This document shows positions 26,803 through 34,629 of a stretch of 64,000 nucleotides of DNA, in pieces (position 1 is the first letter of the stretch; every line of letters starts with the position of its first letter). Source of the DNA: an uncultured Selenomonadales bacterium (GTDB lineage Bacteria > Bacillota > Negativicutes > Acidaminococcales > Acidaminococcaceae); the NCBI GenBank assembly GCA_900315805.1, contig ONAN01000001.1:62001-126000 (forward strand), in the 5' to 3' direction. Position numbers and translations under genes: made by a program. Below the pieces are notes generated by a model, which was not told the DNA's origin, ran no database searches, and saw nothing but the letters and a program-made list of their open reading frames with translations.

Positions 26803-26906
26803 CGGAAATTCGGGCTGAATTTTCGACCAATCAGCAGATTCCGGTTAAGTTATGGCGCCAAGTATGTTATGATTAGGACAAGAAAGAAGAGTACAGGTGG
26901 ATCCAT

Positions 26907-27755
26907 ATGGAAGTCATTGCCTTTGTAGGTCCCAGCGGTTCCGGCAAAAGCCACCGTGCCATCGGTGTGGCCCATCAGTATCAGTGCCAGGGCATCATCG
27001 ATGACGGCCTTTTGATCGAAGGGGCGAAGATTCTGGCCGGGACGTCGGCCAAAAGCGAACAGAACAGGGTACAGGCCGTGAAGCGGGCCATCTTCTACGA
27101 TGACGCCCACGCTTCCGAAGTGCGCCAGGCCCTGGCCCGTTCCGGTATCCGGCGCCTCCTGATCCTGGCTACGTCGGACAAGATGATCAACAAGATCACG
27201 GAACGCCTCAGCCTGCCGAAGCCTTTGAAGACCGTCTACATCACGGACATCGCCACGCGGCAGGAAATCAAGAAGGCCCACGAGGCGCGGCTCCGTTACG
27301 GCAAGCATATCGTGCCGGTGCCGACGGTGGAACTGAAGCAGCATTTCGGCGGCTTTTTCGCCAACCTGCCGTACAACCTTTTTTCGAAGAACCGGAACAA
27401 GAGGGAAGACCGCCGGTCCATTGTCCGTCCGGCTTTCAGCTATTACGGACTCATCCTCATTTCCGACTATGTGATAGAGGACATCATCAACCTGATCGTG
27501 GAACGCATGGTCGGCGTGGCACGGGTCAACTACATCCATGTACGCCGCCGTTCCGACAGCCGCGGGCTGTTCGTCCACGTGGAGCTGGTCCTCTACTATG
27601 GCGTCCGCGTGTTCGAAGTGAGCCGCATCCTCCAGAGCAAGATCAAGCGCAAGGTGGAGCGCATGACGGGCATGCAGGTACAGAAAGTGAATATCTCCAT
27701 CCGGAGCCTCGAAGTGCGCAGCAGCGCCGATGGCGGTCCCGCCCTGGCCAAGTGA
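26907..27755 (+). CDS. P-loop NTPase fused to an Asp23/Gls24-like domain
   Basis: A 282-residue protein. Residues 1-170 form a small NTPase-like domain with Walker A GPSGSGKS at 8-15 and IFYDD at about 70, possibly Walker B. Residues about 180-275 resemble the Asp23/Gls24 (DUF322) fold: SYYGLILISDYVIEDIINLIV, then GVARVNYIHVRR, a VHVELVLYYG strand, and helices with LQSKIKRKVERMTGMQVQKVNISI. Asp23-family proteins are linked to envelope stress and membrane-associated complexes in Gram-positive bacteria. The NTPase link suggests an energy-dependent partner or regulator; no reaction is known to me. It is probably monocistronic, with a TATGAT -10-like box near 26870, and precedes sucC by 74 bases. 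Confidence 0.75.
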   Translation: MEVIAFVGPSGSGKSHRAIGVAHQYQCQGIIDDGLLIEGAKILAGTSAKSEQNRVQAVKRAIFYDDAHASEVRQALARSGIRRLLILATSDKMINKITERLSLPKPLKTVYITDIATRQEIKKAHEARLRYGKHIVPVPTVELKQHFGGFFANLPYNLFSKNRNKREDRRSIVRPAFSYYGLILISDYVIEDIINLIVERMVGVARVNYIHVRRRSDSRGLFVHVELVLYYGVRVFEVSRILQSKIKRKVERMTGMQVQKVNISIRSLEVRSSADGGPALAK

Positions 27756-27829
27756 CGGGCGCCGGGTTTATGACGAGTTCCCTGTGGTGATTCCCATAAT
27801 CTAAGATAAATTGAAGGAGGGAATGTATT

Positions 27830-29029
27830 TTGAAGATTCACGAGTATCAGGCAAAGGACATCATGAAATGGTACGGCATCGACGTCCCGAACGGACGTGC
27901 CGCATTCAGCCCTGAAGAAGCCGCGCGGATTGCCAAAGACCTGGGCTCTCCCGTCGCTGTCGTCAAGGCGCAGATCTATGCCGGCGGCCGCGGCAAGGCC
28001 GGCGGTGTCAAGATCGCCCACAACATCGACGAAGTGAAGTATTTCGCTTCCCAGCTGCTGGGCAACAAGCTGGTGACGAAACAGACCGGCCCCGAAGGCA
28101 AAGTCGTCAACCGCCTGTTGATTGAAGAAGGCATCAACATCGAAAAAGAATACTACCTGGGCATGACCATCGACCGCGATTCCGCACAGATCGTCATGAT
28201 GGGAAGCGCCGACGGCGGTATGGAAATTGAAAACGTGGCCAAGGAACATCCGGACCACATCTTCTACGAGTACGTGGATCCGGCCGTAGGCCTGGAACCG
28301 TTCCAGGCAAGACGCCTGGCGTACCGCATGCGGTTCCCGGAAAACGTCATCAACAAGGTCGCCAAGACCATGGAAAACATGTACCAGCTGTTCGTGGAAA
28401 AGGACTGCTCCCTGGCAGAAACGAACCCGCTGGTGCTGACGACGGACAACCGCATCGTGGCGGCTGACGCCAAACTGAACTTCGATGACAGCGCCATTTA
28501 CCGTCATCCGGAAATCTACGCGCTGCGCGATGAAAACGAAGAAGATCCGAAGGAACGCGATGCCGCGAAGGCGTCCCTGTCCTATGTCAACCTGGGCGGC
28601 GATGTGGCCTGCATGGTGAACGGCGCCGGCCTGGCCATGGCGACGGTCGACCTGATCAAGTTCTACGGCGGCGAACCGGCCAACTTCCTCGATGTCGGCG
28701 GCGACTCCACGGTCGAAAAGATTGCCGAAGCGTTCCGCATCATGCAGTCCGATGACCAGGTGCACAGCATCTTCGTCAACATCTTCGGCGGCATCAACAA
28801 GTGCGATGTCATTGCCGGCGGTATTGTCGAAGCAGCGAAGGTCGTGGGCCTGAAGGTTCCCGTCATCGCCCGTCTGGACGGCACGAATGTGGCCGAAGGC
28901 CGCAAGATCCTTGCAGAAGCCAACCTCCCGATGGTCCATTCCATCCCCAAGATGGAGGAAGGGGCTGAACTGGCAGTGAAACTGGCTGCCGAAACGAAAG
29001 AGAAACTGGCTGCCGGGAAGGAGGCTTAA
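27830..29029 (+). CDS. sucC: Succinate-CoA ligase, beta subunit
   Basis: SucC carries the ATP-grasp domain and succinate site of succinyl-CoA synthetase. The 399-residue protein begins [16 protein letters not shown], has [15 protein letters not shown] (nucleotide site), ETNPLVLT with the metal ligand, and the C-terminal [19 protein letters not shown] and [12 protein letters not shown] of the CoA-ligase domain. The TTG start at 27830 has GAAGGAGGG 8 bases upstream. sucD follows after two bases. In an amino-acid-fermenting anaerobe the enzyme could make ATP from succinyl-CoA or activate succinate; direction cannot be told here. Confidence 0.97.
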   Translation: MKIHEYQAKDIMKWYGIDVPNGRAAFSPEEAARIAKDLGSPVAVVKAQIYAGGRGKAGGVKIAHNIDEVKYFASQLLGNKLVTKQTGPEGKVVNRLLIEEGINIEKEYYLGMTIDRDSAQIVMMGSADGGMEIENVAKEHPDHIFYEYVDPAVGLEPFQARRLAYRMRFPENVINKVAKTMENMYQLFVEKDCSLAETNPLVLTTDNRIVAADAKLNFDDSAIYRHPEIYALRDENEEDPKERDAAKASLSYVNLGGDVACMVNGAGLAMATVDLIKFYGGEPANFLDVGGDSTVEKIAEAFRIMQSDDQVHSIFVNIFGGINKCDVIAGGIVEAAKVVGLKVPVIARLDGTNVAEGRKILAEANLPMVHSIPKMEEGAELAVKLAAETKEKLAAGKEA

Positions 29030-29031
29030 TC

Positions 29032-29934
29032 ATGTCTGTATTTGTCAATAAAGATACGAAGGTCGTGGTCCAGGGTATTACGGGCCATCAGGCCAAATTC
29101 CATACGAAAATCGCCCTTGATTACGGCACGAACATCGTGGCCGGCGTGACGCCGGGCCACGGCGGGGAAATCGTCATGGGCATCCCCGTGTTCAACACGG
29201 TTTCCGATGCCGTTGAAGCAACGGGAGCCAATGCATCCATCATCTACGTACCGGCCCGTTTCGCGGCGGACTCCATCATCGAAGCCATTGACGCGGGACT
29301 GGATTTCGTCTGCTGCATCACGGAACATATCCCCGTTCTGGATATGATCAAGGTGCGCGCTTACCTGAAGGGCAAGAAGACGGTCTTCCTGGGCCCGAAC
29401 TGCCCGGGCATCCTGACGGTGGATGAATGCCGTCTGGGCCTGCTGCCGACCTATATCCACAAGAAGGGCCACGTCGGCGTCATCAGCCGCTCCGGCACCC
29501 TGACGTACGAAGCGACGTACCAGCTGACCATGGCCGGCATCGGCCAGACCACCTGCGTCGGCCTGGGCGGCGACCCCGTCAAGGGCATCGACTTCATCGA
29601 CGCGCTGGACGCCTTCAACAAGGATGACGATACGTACGCCGTGGTCATGATCGGCGAAATCGGCGGCGACGCGGAAGAAAAAGCAGCCGAATGGATCACG
29701 AAGAACATGAAGAAACCGGTCATCGCCTTCATCAGCGGCCGTCAGGCACCTCCGGGCAAACGCATGGGTCATGCGGGCGCCATCATCAGCGGCGGCAAAG
29801 GCACGGCGGCGGATAAGATCAAGGCCCTCAACGAAGCCGGCATCGAAGTTGCCGACACGGTGGCCCAGATTGGCGAAACGGCGGTGCGCGTCCTGAAGAA
29901 GGCCGGCATCTACGAGAAGTGCCATACGTGCTGA
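29032..29934 (+). CDS. sucD: Succinate-CoA ligase, alpha subunit
   Basis: SucD binds CoA and carries the histidine that is phosphorylated during catalysis. The 300-residue protein shows the N-terminal CoA-binding Rossmann domain ([28 protein letters not shown]), GPNCPGIL, and the active-site histidine in [16 protein letters not shown] (about residue 245). Length is normal. It starts two bases after sucC and is followed by a terminator, so sucCD is a two-gene operon. Confidence 0.97.
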   Translation: MSVFVNKDTKVVVQGITGHQAKFHTKIALDYGTNIVAGVTPGHGGEIVMGIPVFNTVSDAVEATGANASIIYVPARFAADSIIEAIDAGLDFVCCITEHIPVLDMIKVRAYLKGKKTVFLGPNCPGILTVDECRLGLLPTYIHKKGHVGVISRSGTLTYEATYQLTMAGIGQTTCVGLGGDPVKGIDFIDALDAFNKDDDTYAVVMIGEIGGDAEEKAAEWITKNMKKPVIAFISGRQAPPGKRMGHAGAIISGGKGTAADKIKALNEAGIEVADTVAQIGETAVRVLKKAGIYEKCHTC

Positions 29935-29999
29935 GTGAGGACGGACCCGTGCCCGGAATCACCAAGTTGTAAATAATTTAACAATCCCATCGGACAATG

Positions 30000-30040
30000 C
30001 TCCCCGGTGCGCCCAAATCCGGGCGGAATCGGGGAGTTTT
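30000..30040 (+). terminator. Intrinsic terminator after sucD
   Basis: CTCCCCG (30000-30006) pairs with CGGGGAG (30030-30036), with an inner GCCC/GGGC pair, followed by TTTT. Confidence 0.7.
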
Positions 30041-30041
30041 G

Positions 30042-30070
30042 TTGACGGGGACGGCATTCTGCCTTACAAT
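30042..30070 (+). promoter_or_regulatory. Promoter-like sequence before a hairpin element
   Basis: TTGACG (30042-30047), 17-base spacer, TACAAT (30065-30070). No plus-strand gene follows; the hairpin element at 30080 begins about 10 bases downstream. Confidence 0.45.
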
Positions 30071-30079
30071 AAAAAAAGA

Positions 30080-30143
30080 AGGGATATCCTCTGAACTGCA
30101 AATTCAAAGGCGAACTGCAGTTAAGCGGGTATCCCTATGTTTT
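30080..30143. ncRNA. Long two-part hairpin: candidate small RNA or terminator of the minus-strand gene
   Basis: AGGGATATCC (30080-30089) pairs fully with GGGTATCCCT (30127-30136), one G-U pair included. Inside, AACTGCA (30094-30100) pairs with TGCAGTT (30116-30122) around a 15-base loop. On the plus strand it starts at a predicted transcription start and is followed by ATGTTTTT. On the minus strand it is followed by TTCTTTTTTT, so it may simply terminate the gene at 30187-30558. Sequence alone does not decide. Confidence 0.45.
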
Positions 30144-30186
30144 TACGGGAAGCGGCGGGCAAAGCCTGCCGGGGCAGGCTTCTTCC

Positions 30187-30558
30187 TTACTTTCCGGCCT
30201 GCGGGGCTTCCGGTTCCTCGTCTTCCTGGTTGAAGTAGAAGGCGGGAGAAGGATAATAAAATTCGCAATGTTCGAAATTCATCGTTTCCGTAGTAAATTT
30301 GTCCAGCACGGCACGGGAAACGCCTTCCTCGAAGTCCACGACGGTGTTCTTGTTGATGTTGGCGTCTTCCACGATGATGAGCAGGTACGGTTTGGCTTCC
30401 GGTGCATCGGGCGGAACCTGGCTGCGGTCCAGGGGCAGGCCCGGGACGATCAGGATCTGGCCGGCATCTTCGCCATTGGCATCGGTCAGGCGCGCACGGT
30501 AGAAGTTGTTATATAAGGTGCGGGCGAGACGAAGATTATAAACGGAATAACTGTTCAT
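30187..30558 (-). CDS. Protein of unknown function (123 aa)
   Basis: A 123-residue acidic protein with no cysteine-pair motif, signal peptide or membrane segment. It begins MNSYSVYNLRLARTLYNN, contains a beta-rich middle (GQILIVPGLPLDR, PYLLIIVEDANI), and ends with an acidic, proline-rich tail. AAAGGAAG lies 11 bases before the ATG. I do not recognise the family. It is the only minus-strand gene between 11.5 and 50.7 kb and sits alone between sucCD and the TRAP operon, facing away from the latter. A GC-rich hairpin (30155-30180) and the element at 30080-30143 follow it. Confidence 0.75.
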   Translation of the reverse strand: MNSYSVYNLRLARTLYNNFYRARLTDANGEDAGQILIVPGLPLDRSQVPPDAPEAKPYLLIIVEDANINKNTVVDFEEGVSRAVLDKFTTETMNFEHCEFYYPSPAFYFNQEDEEPEAPQAGK

Positions 30559-30730
30559 TTTGTTACACTTCCTTTAAAGTTTTTATACATCTTTATCTTA
30601 ACACAAAACAGGCCCAGTGAAAAGGGGAGACCCTGCATTTTGTATACATCATACTTTTCTAAATTTGTATTTTTTTGCAGGAGTTTAAAGCCCGACGGCG
30701 AAAGTCTAAAATAGTACTAGTAGAATCTGT

Positions 30731-30759
30731 TTCAGACGGAGCCGGGAATTTGTTATAAA
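30731..30759 (+). promoter_or_regulatory. Candidate promoter of the TAXI-TRAP operon
   Basis: TTCAGA (30731-30736), 17-base spacer, TATAAA (30754-30759). The -35 is a weak match. The -10 lies inside the left arm of the inverted repeat at 30754-30783. Confidence 0.45.
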
Positions 30760-30783
30760 ATGCATGTTTTTTCGCATTTTATA
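30754..30783. repeat. Perfect 10-bp inverted repeat upstream of the TAXI gene
   Basis: TATAAAATGC (30754-30763) and GCATTTTATA (30774-30783) with a 10-base loop. It may be an operator covering the -10 box, or a 5' hairpin of the mRNA if the true promoter is further upstream. The remainder of 30559-30828 is AT-rich with no gene that I can support. Confidence 0.7.
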
Positions 30784-30828
30784 TAAAAATTACGGCACAC
30801 AAAGTTATGTGGCAAGGAGGGGTTATTT

Positions 30829-31806
30829 ATGAAGAAGTTGTTAGCGTTCCTTTTGGCGTTCTGCGTCATCGGGTCTGTATTGGCAGGCTGCGGCGGCGGT
30901 GGAGACAAGAAGGATGCCGGTAAGGCAGATGGCGGCAAGAAGTTCATCAACATCGCCACCGGCGGTACGGCAGGCACCTACTATCCGCTGGGCGGCGCAC
31001 TGGCCGACATCCTGAACAAGAACATCAAGGGCGCGAATGCATCGGCACAGTCTACGGGTGCATCTGTAGCAAACGTCAACCTGCTGAAGGATGGCAAAGT
31101 GGATATCGCCTTCATCCAGAACGATATCGCCTATTATGCCGTCAACGGCGTGGAAATGTTCAAGGATAAGAAGGTACCCAGCCTGAAAGGCCTGGCAACC
31201 TTGTATCCGGAAACCATTCAGATCGTAACCACCAAGAAGACCGGCGTCAAGACGCTGGCTGACATCAAGGGCAAACGCGTGGCCGTAGGCGCTGCCGGTT
31301 CCGGCACCGAAGCCAACGCCCGCCAGATCCTGAACATGGCCGGCATCACCTATAAAGACATCAAAGTACAGTACCTGTCCTTCGGCGAAGCTGCTTCCGC
31401 TTTGAAAGACGGCAACGTCGACGTGGCTTTCGTAACGGCCGGTCATCCGACTGCCGCTATCCAGGACCTGTCCACGCAGCATGAAGTCGTGCTGATCCCG
31501 GTTGACGCAGCCATGGCTGACAAGCTGATTGCCAAGTATCCGTATTACACCAAGCTGGTCATTCCTGCCAACACCTACAACAAAGTCGCTGCCGATACGC
31601 CGGCTGTCGCAGTACGCTGCATGCTGGCCGTTACCGACAAGATGGACGCCGACACCGGTTATGCGGTCGTCAAGGCCCTGTATGGCAACCTGGACCGCAT
31701 GAAGGCAGCCCACAACGTTGGCAAGAACATCACCAAGGCTTCTGCCCAGGACGGCATGTCCATTCCTCTGAACGCCGGCGCGGAAAAATTCTTCAAAGAA
31801 AAATAA
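30829..31806 (+). CDS. TAXI family TRAP transporter substrate-binding lipoprotein
   Basis: A 325-residue solute receptor of the TAXI group. The N-terminus is a lipoprotein signal with lipobox LAGC (Cys21), followed by a flexible Gly/Lys stretch. The mature part has INIATGGTAGTYYPLGGALADIL, AQSTGASVANVNLL, DIAFIQNDIAYYAV, and GKRVAVGAAGSGTEANAR, all typical of TAXI receptors. Known TAXI ligands include glutamate and other carboxylates; the ligand here is not known. AAGGAGGGG precedes the ATG. It leads a three-gene operon with a DUF1850 gene and a fused permease. Codon use in this gene looks highly optimised, suggesting strong expression (impression, not measured). Confidence 0.95.
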   Translation: MKKLLAFLLAFCVIGSVLAGCGGGGDKKDAGKADGGKKFINIATGGTAGTYYPLGGALADILNKNIKGANASAQSTGASVANVNLLKDGKVDIAFIQNDIAYYAVNGVEMFKDKKVPSLKGLATLYPETIQIVTTKKTGVKTLADIKGKRVAVGAAGSGTEANARQILNMAGITYKDIKVQYLSFGEAASALKDGNVDVAFVTAGHPTAAIQDLSTQHEVVLIPVDAAMADKLIAKYPYYTKLVIPANTYNKVAADTPAVAVRCMLAVTDKMDADTGYAVVKALYGNLDRMKAAHNVGKNITKASAQDGMSIPLNAGAEKFFKEK

Positions 31807-31843
31807 CGCCTGCTGAACAGGGAATTTAAGGCAGAAAGTTCAA

Positions 31844-32383
31844 ATGTTCATGTTTAACCCAGACCGGACCCCGGTGTCCACCGGGACCCGGTCTTTTTTA
31901 AAAAGACCGGTTTCTGCGATTTTGGTAGTGCTTTTTGTTTTATTAGTGCTGCTCGGATGGTATGGGAACCAGCTGATCATCGCAATCATACCGGAAAACG
32001 GACTCCCGGCCCGGACGTTTTACGTAGGGAAGGGCGGGGAATGGAGCTATCATTATACCCATTCGGTGCAGCTGACACCGTGCGACGAGTTTTTCCGTGT
32101 CAACGGACCGGACGACATGGTGATGACCCGCACCGTGTACCAGTCTTTCGGCGTCGGCCTTCCGTATGACCCGAAGGACGGAAAGTTTACCGCCCTGGAC
32201 AAAGAGGGCAAGTTCGAAATGGAGATGAACCGGCCGTACCGGTCGCTCCGCTTCCGGACCGCCGTGCAGGCGCGGCCCAAGATTTTCCACGGCACGCAGG
32301 TATATGACCTCTGTGATCTGTATGGACAGGGGACCCTGGTGGAAGTCAGGGCCTTGAAACGATATCAGTTCTGGCTGCTGTAG
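31844..32383 (+). CDS. DUF1850 membrane-anchored protein of TAXI-TRAP systems
   Basis: A 179-residue protein with one N-terminal transmembrane segment (about residues 23-50, AILVVLFVLLVLLGW) and an extracytoplasmic domain containing YHYTHSVQLTPCDEFF, as in DUF1850 proteins, which are regularly encoded between a TAXI receptor and the fused TRAP permease. Its role is not established; an accessory or assembly function for the transporter is the usual guess. Lies 37 bases after the receptor and 34 before the permease. Confidence 0.85.
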   Translation: MFMFNPDRTPVSTGTRSFLKRPVSAILVVLFVLLVLLGWYGNQLIIAIIPENGLPARTFYVGKGGEWSYHYTHSVQLTPCDEFFRVNGPDDMVMTRTVYQSFGVGLPYDPKDGKFTALDKEGKFEMEMNRPYRSLRFRTAVQARPKIFHGTQVYDLCDLYGQGTLVEVRALKRYQFWLL

Positions 32384-32417
32384 TATCTTTTGGAGATGGG
32401 AAAGGATGTGAGGACAG

Positions 32418-34376
32418 ATGGCTGATGAAACAAAAAAGACTACGGCGCCGGCAGAAATGTCGGCGGAAGAAGTGTTGAAGAAGTACGATAAGGAATCCAA
32501 CACCCGCAACCCCGACGGTTTTTGGGGATATGTGATTTCCGCTATCTGTATTTTATTCGCCGTGTTCCAACTGTACACGGCCATATTCGGTGTCTTGGAT
32601 GCGCATCTGCAGCGCACCATCCACCTGGCTTTCGGTTTGAGCCTGATCTTCCTGCTGTATCCGGCAAGGAAGTCCTGGTCCCGCAAAAAGATGAATCCCC
32701 TGGATGTCATCCTGGCGATCCTCAGTGTCTGCGCGACCATGTACCTGGTGGTTGATTATGACGAGCTGGTCCTGCGGTCCGGCATGAACACGCAGCAGGA
32801 TGTCATCATCGGCCTCGTCGGTACGGTCCTGATTTTCGAGGCGGCCCGCCGCACCGTCGGCTGGCCTATGATCACCGTCGCCCTGATCTTCGTGGCGTAC
32901 GCCTTCCTCGGCCCCTATATGCCGGGCATCATGGCGCACCGCGGCGTCGGGTTCGACGAACTGATCAGCCACCTCTATTACACGACGGAAGGTATCTTCG
33001 GCGTCCCCATGGGCGTATCGTCGACCTTCATCTATCTGTTCATCCTCTTCGGCGCCTACCTGGAAGCGACGGGCCTGGGCAAGTTCTTCATTGACCTGGC
33101 CAACGCGCTCGCCGGCTGGGCAGTCGGCGGTCCCGCGAAGGTCGCCGTCCTGTCGTCCGGCCTGATGGGCACCGTTTCCGGTTCCTCCGTGGCGAACGTT
33201 GCCGGCACCGGTTCCTTCACCATCCCCATGATGAAGAAGCTGGGCTACCGTCCGTCCTTTGCCGGCGCCGTCGAAGCAGCCGCCTCCACGGGCGGTCAGC
33301 TGATGCCGCCTGTCATGGGCGCCGCCGCCTTCCTGATGGCGGAATTCGTCGGCACGCCGTACATCAACATCGTCAAGGCCGCCGTCATTCCGGCCATCCT
33401 GTATTACACGGGCATCTGGATCGGCGTCCATTACGAAGCCAAAAAGTACGGCCTGAAAGGCACGCCGCGCGAAGAGCTGCCGAAGTTCGGCGCATTGCTG
33501 AAAGAGAAGGGCCATCTGGCCATTCCCCTGATCGTCATCGTCTACCTGCTGGTCACGGGCTATACGCCGATGCGTGCCGCCCTGTACGCCATCGGCCTGA
33601 CCATCGTCTGCGCCTGCCTGCGTAAGAACACGCGCATCACCTTCAAGGATTTCGTCAACGGCCTGATCAACGGCTCGAAAGGCGTCCTCGGCGTCCTTAT
33701 CGCCTGCGCCACGGCCGGCATCATCATCGGTGTCGTGACGAAGACCGGCGTCGGCCTGAAGCTGGCGACGGCCCTGTTGGATCTGGCCGGCGGCAAACTG
33801 ATTCCGGCCATGTTCTTCACCATGATCACGTCCCTGATCCTGGGCATGGGCGTGCCCACGACGGCGAACTACGTCATCACGTCGACAATTGCGGCGCCGG
33901 CCCTGGTACAGATGAACGTACCAGTCCTGGCGGCCCACATGTTCGCCTTCTACTTCGGCATCGTCGCCGACGTAACGCCGCCTGTCGCCCTGGCAGCTTA
34001 TGCAGGGTCCGGCATTGCCGGCGCCAACCCCATGAAGACCGGTGTCAACGCGGCCAAGCTGGCCATTGCCGCGTTTATCGTCCCGTACATCTTCGTACTG
34101 GCTCCGGAACTGCTGATGATCAACGCCACGTTCCTGACGGTGCTGCTGTCCACGATTACGGCCATCCTCGGCATGTGGGGCCTGTCCCTCGCCATGATCG
34201 GCTTCTGCCAGCACGTGCTGACGATTCCGCAGCGCATCGTGTTCTTCCTCGGCGGTATCTGCCTGATCATTCCGGGCACCTACACCGACCTGGCCGGCCT
34301 GGTCATCCTGGTGCTGTGCTTCCTGTGGCAGAAACGCAATACCGGCGGTCCGTTGCAGAACCGTTCGGAAGATTAA
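32418..34376 (+). CDS. TRAP transporter permease, fused small and large membrane subunits
   Basis: A 652-residue integral membrane protein joining the DctQ-like part (first four hydrophobic segments, about residues 35-175) to the DctM-like part. The latter shows GSSVANVAGTGSFTIPMMKKLGY, STGGQLMPPVMGAAAFLMAEF, LGMGVPTTANYVI and GIVADVTPPVALAAYA, which are signature stretches of the TAXI-associated fused permeases. It takes up its substrate by sodium- or proton-driven secondary transport with the lipoprotein encoded at 30829. Residues 1-30 are charged and cytoplasmic. A strong terminator follows. Confidence 0.96.
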   Translation: MADETKKTTAPAEMSAEEVLKKYDKESNTRNPDGFWGYVISAICILFAVFQLYTAIFGVLDAHLQRTIHLAFGLSLIFLLYPARKSWSRKKMNPLDVILAILSVCATMYLVVDYDELVLRSGMNTQQDVIIGLVGTVLIFEAARRTVGWPMITVALIFVAYAFLGPYMPGIMAHRGVGFDELISHLYYTTEGIFGVPMGVSSTFIYLFILFGAYLEATGLGKFFIDLANALAGWAVGGPAKVAVLSSGLMGTVSGSSVANVAGTGSFTIPMMKKLGYRPSFAGAVEAAASTGGQLMPPVMGAAAFLMAEFVGTPYINIVKAAVIPAILYYTGIWIGVHYEAKKYGLKGTPREELPKFGALLKEKGHLAIPLIVIVYLLVTGYTPMRAALYAIGLTIVCACLRKNTRITFKDFVNGLINGSKGVLGVLIACATAGIIIGVVTKTGVGLKLATALLDLAGGKLIPAMFFTMITSLILGMGVPTTANYVITSTIAAPALVQMNVPVLAAHMFAFYFGIVADVTPPVALAAYAGSGIAGANPMKTGVNAAKLAIAAFIVPYIFVLAPELLMINATFLTVLLSTITAILGMWGLSLAMIGFCQHVLTIPQRIVFFLGGICLIIPGTYTDLAGLVILVLCFLWQKRNTGGPLQNRSED

Positions 34377-34395
34377 GCATCTGTTGTCCTAACGT

Positions 34396-34436
34396 ATCCC
34401 GGAAAGGTCCGTCCTTTCCGGGATTTTTGTTTTTTG
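34396..34436 (+). terminator. Intrinsic terminator after the TRAP operon
   Basis: ATCCCGGAAAGG-TCCGT-CCTTTCCGGGAT, 12-bp perfect hairpin, followed by TTTTGTTTTTT. Confidence 0.95.
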
Positions 34437-34520
34437 GCGGAAAAAGGGAAAATTTGCGTACGAAAAACCGTCTATTTCACATTTTTTTCACATTTGGACA
34501 CGGAGCAGGGGAACAAACAA

Positions 34521-34549
34521 TTGTTTTTGCGAAATGTTTGCGGTATAAT
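34521..34549 (+). promoter_or_regulatory. Promoter of the RNase J gene
   Basis: TTGTTT (34521-34526), 17-base spacer, perfect TATAAT (34544-34549), about 80 bases before the start codon. Confidence 0.7.
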
Positions 34550-34629
34550 ATCGTCAGAGTTAAGGAACGGCTGCGATACCTATTTAATAGAAAGATTTGC
34601 ATCGGAAATACACATTTGGAGGTATAGTT

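Noticed and set aside
29997-30233. A 78-codon plus-strand frame after sucD
   Set aside because: It starts inside the sucD terminator, crosses the hairpin at 30080-30143 and enters the minus-strand gene at 30187.
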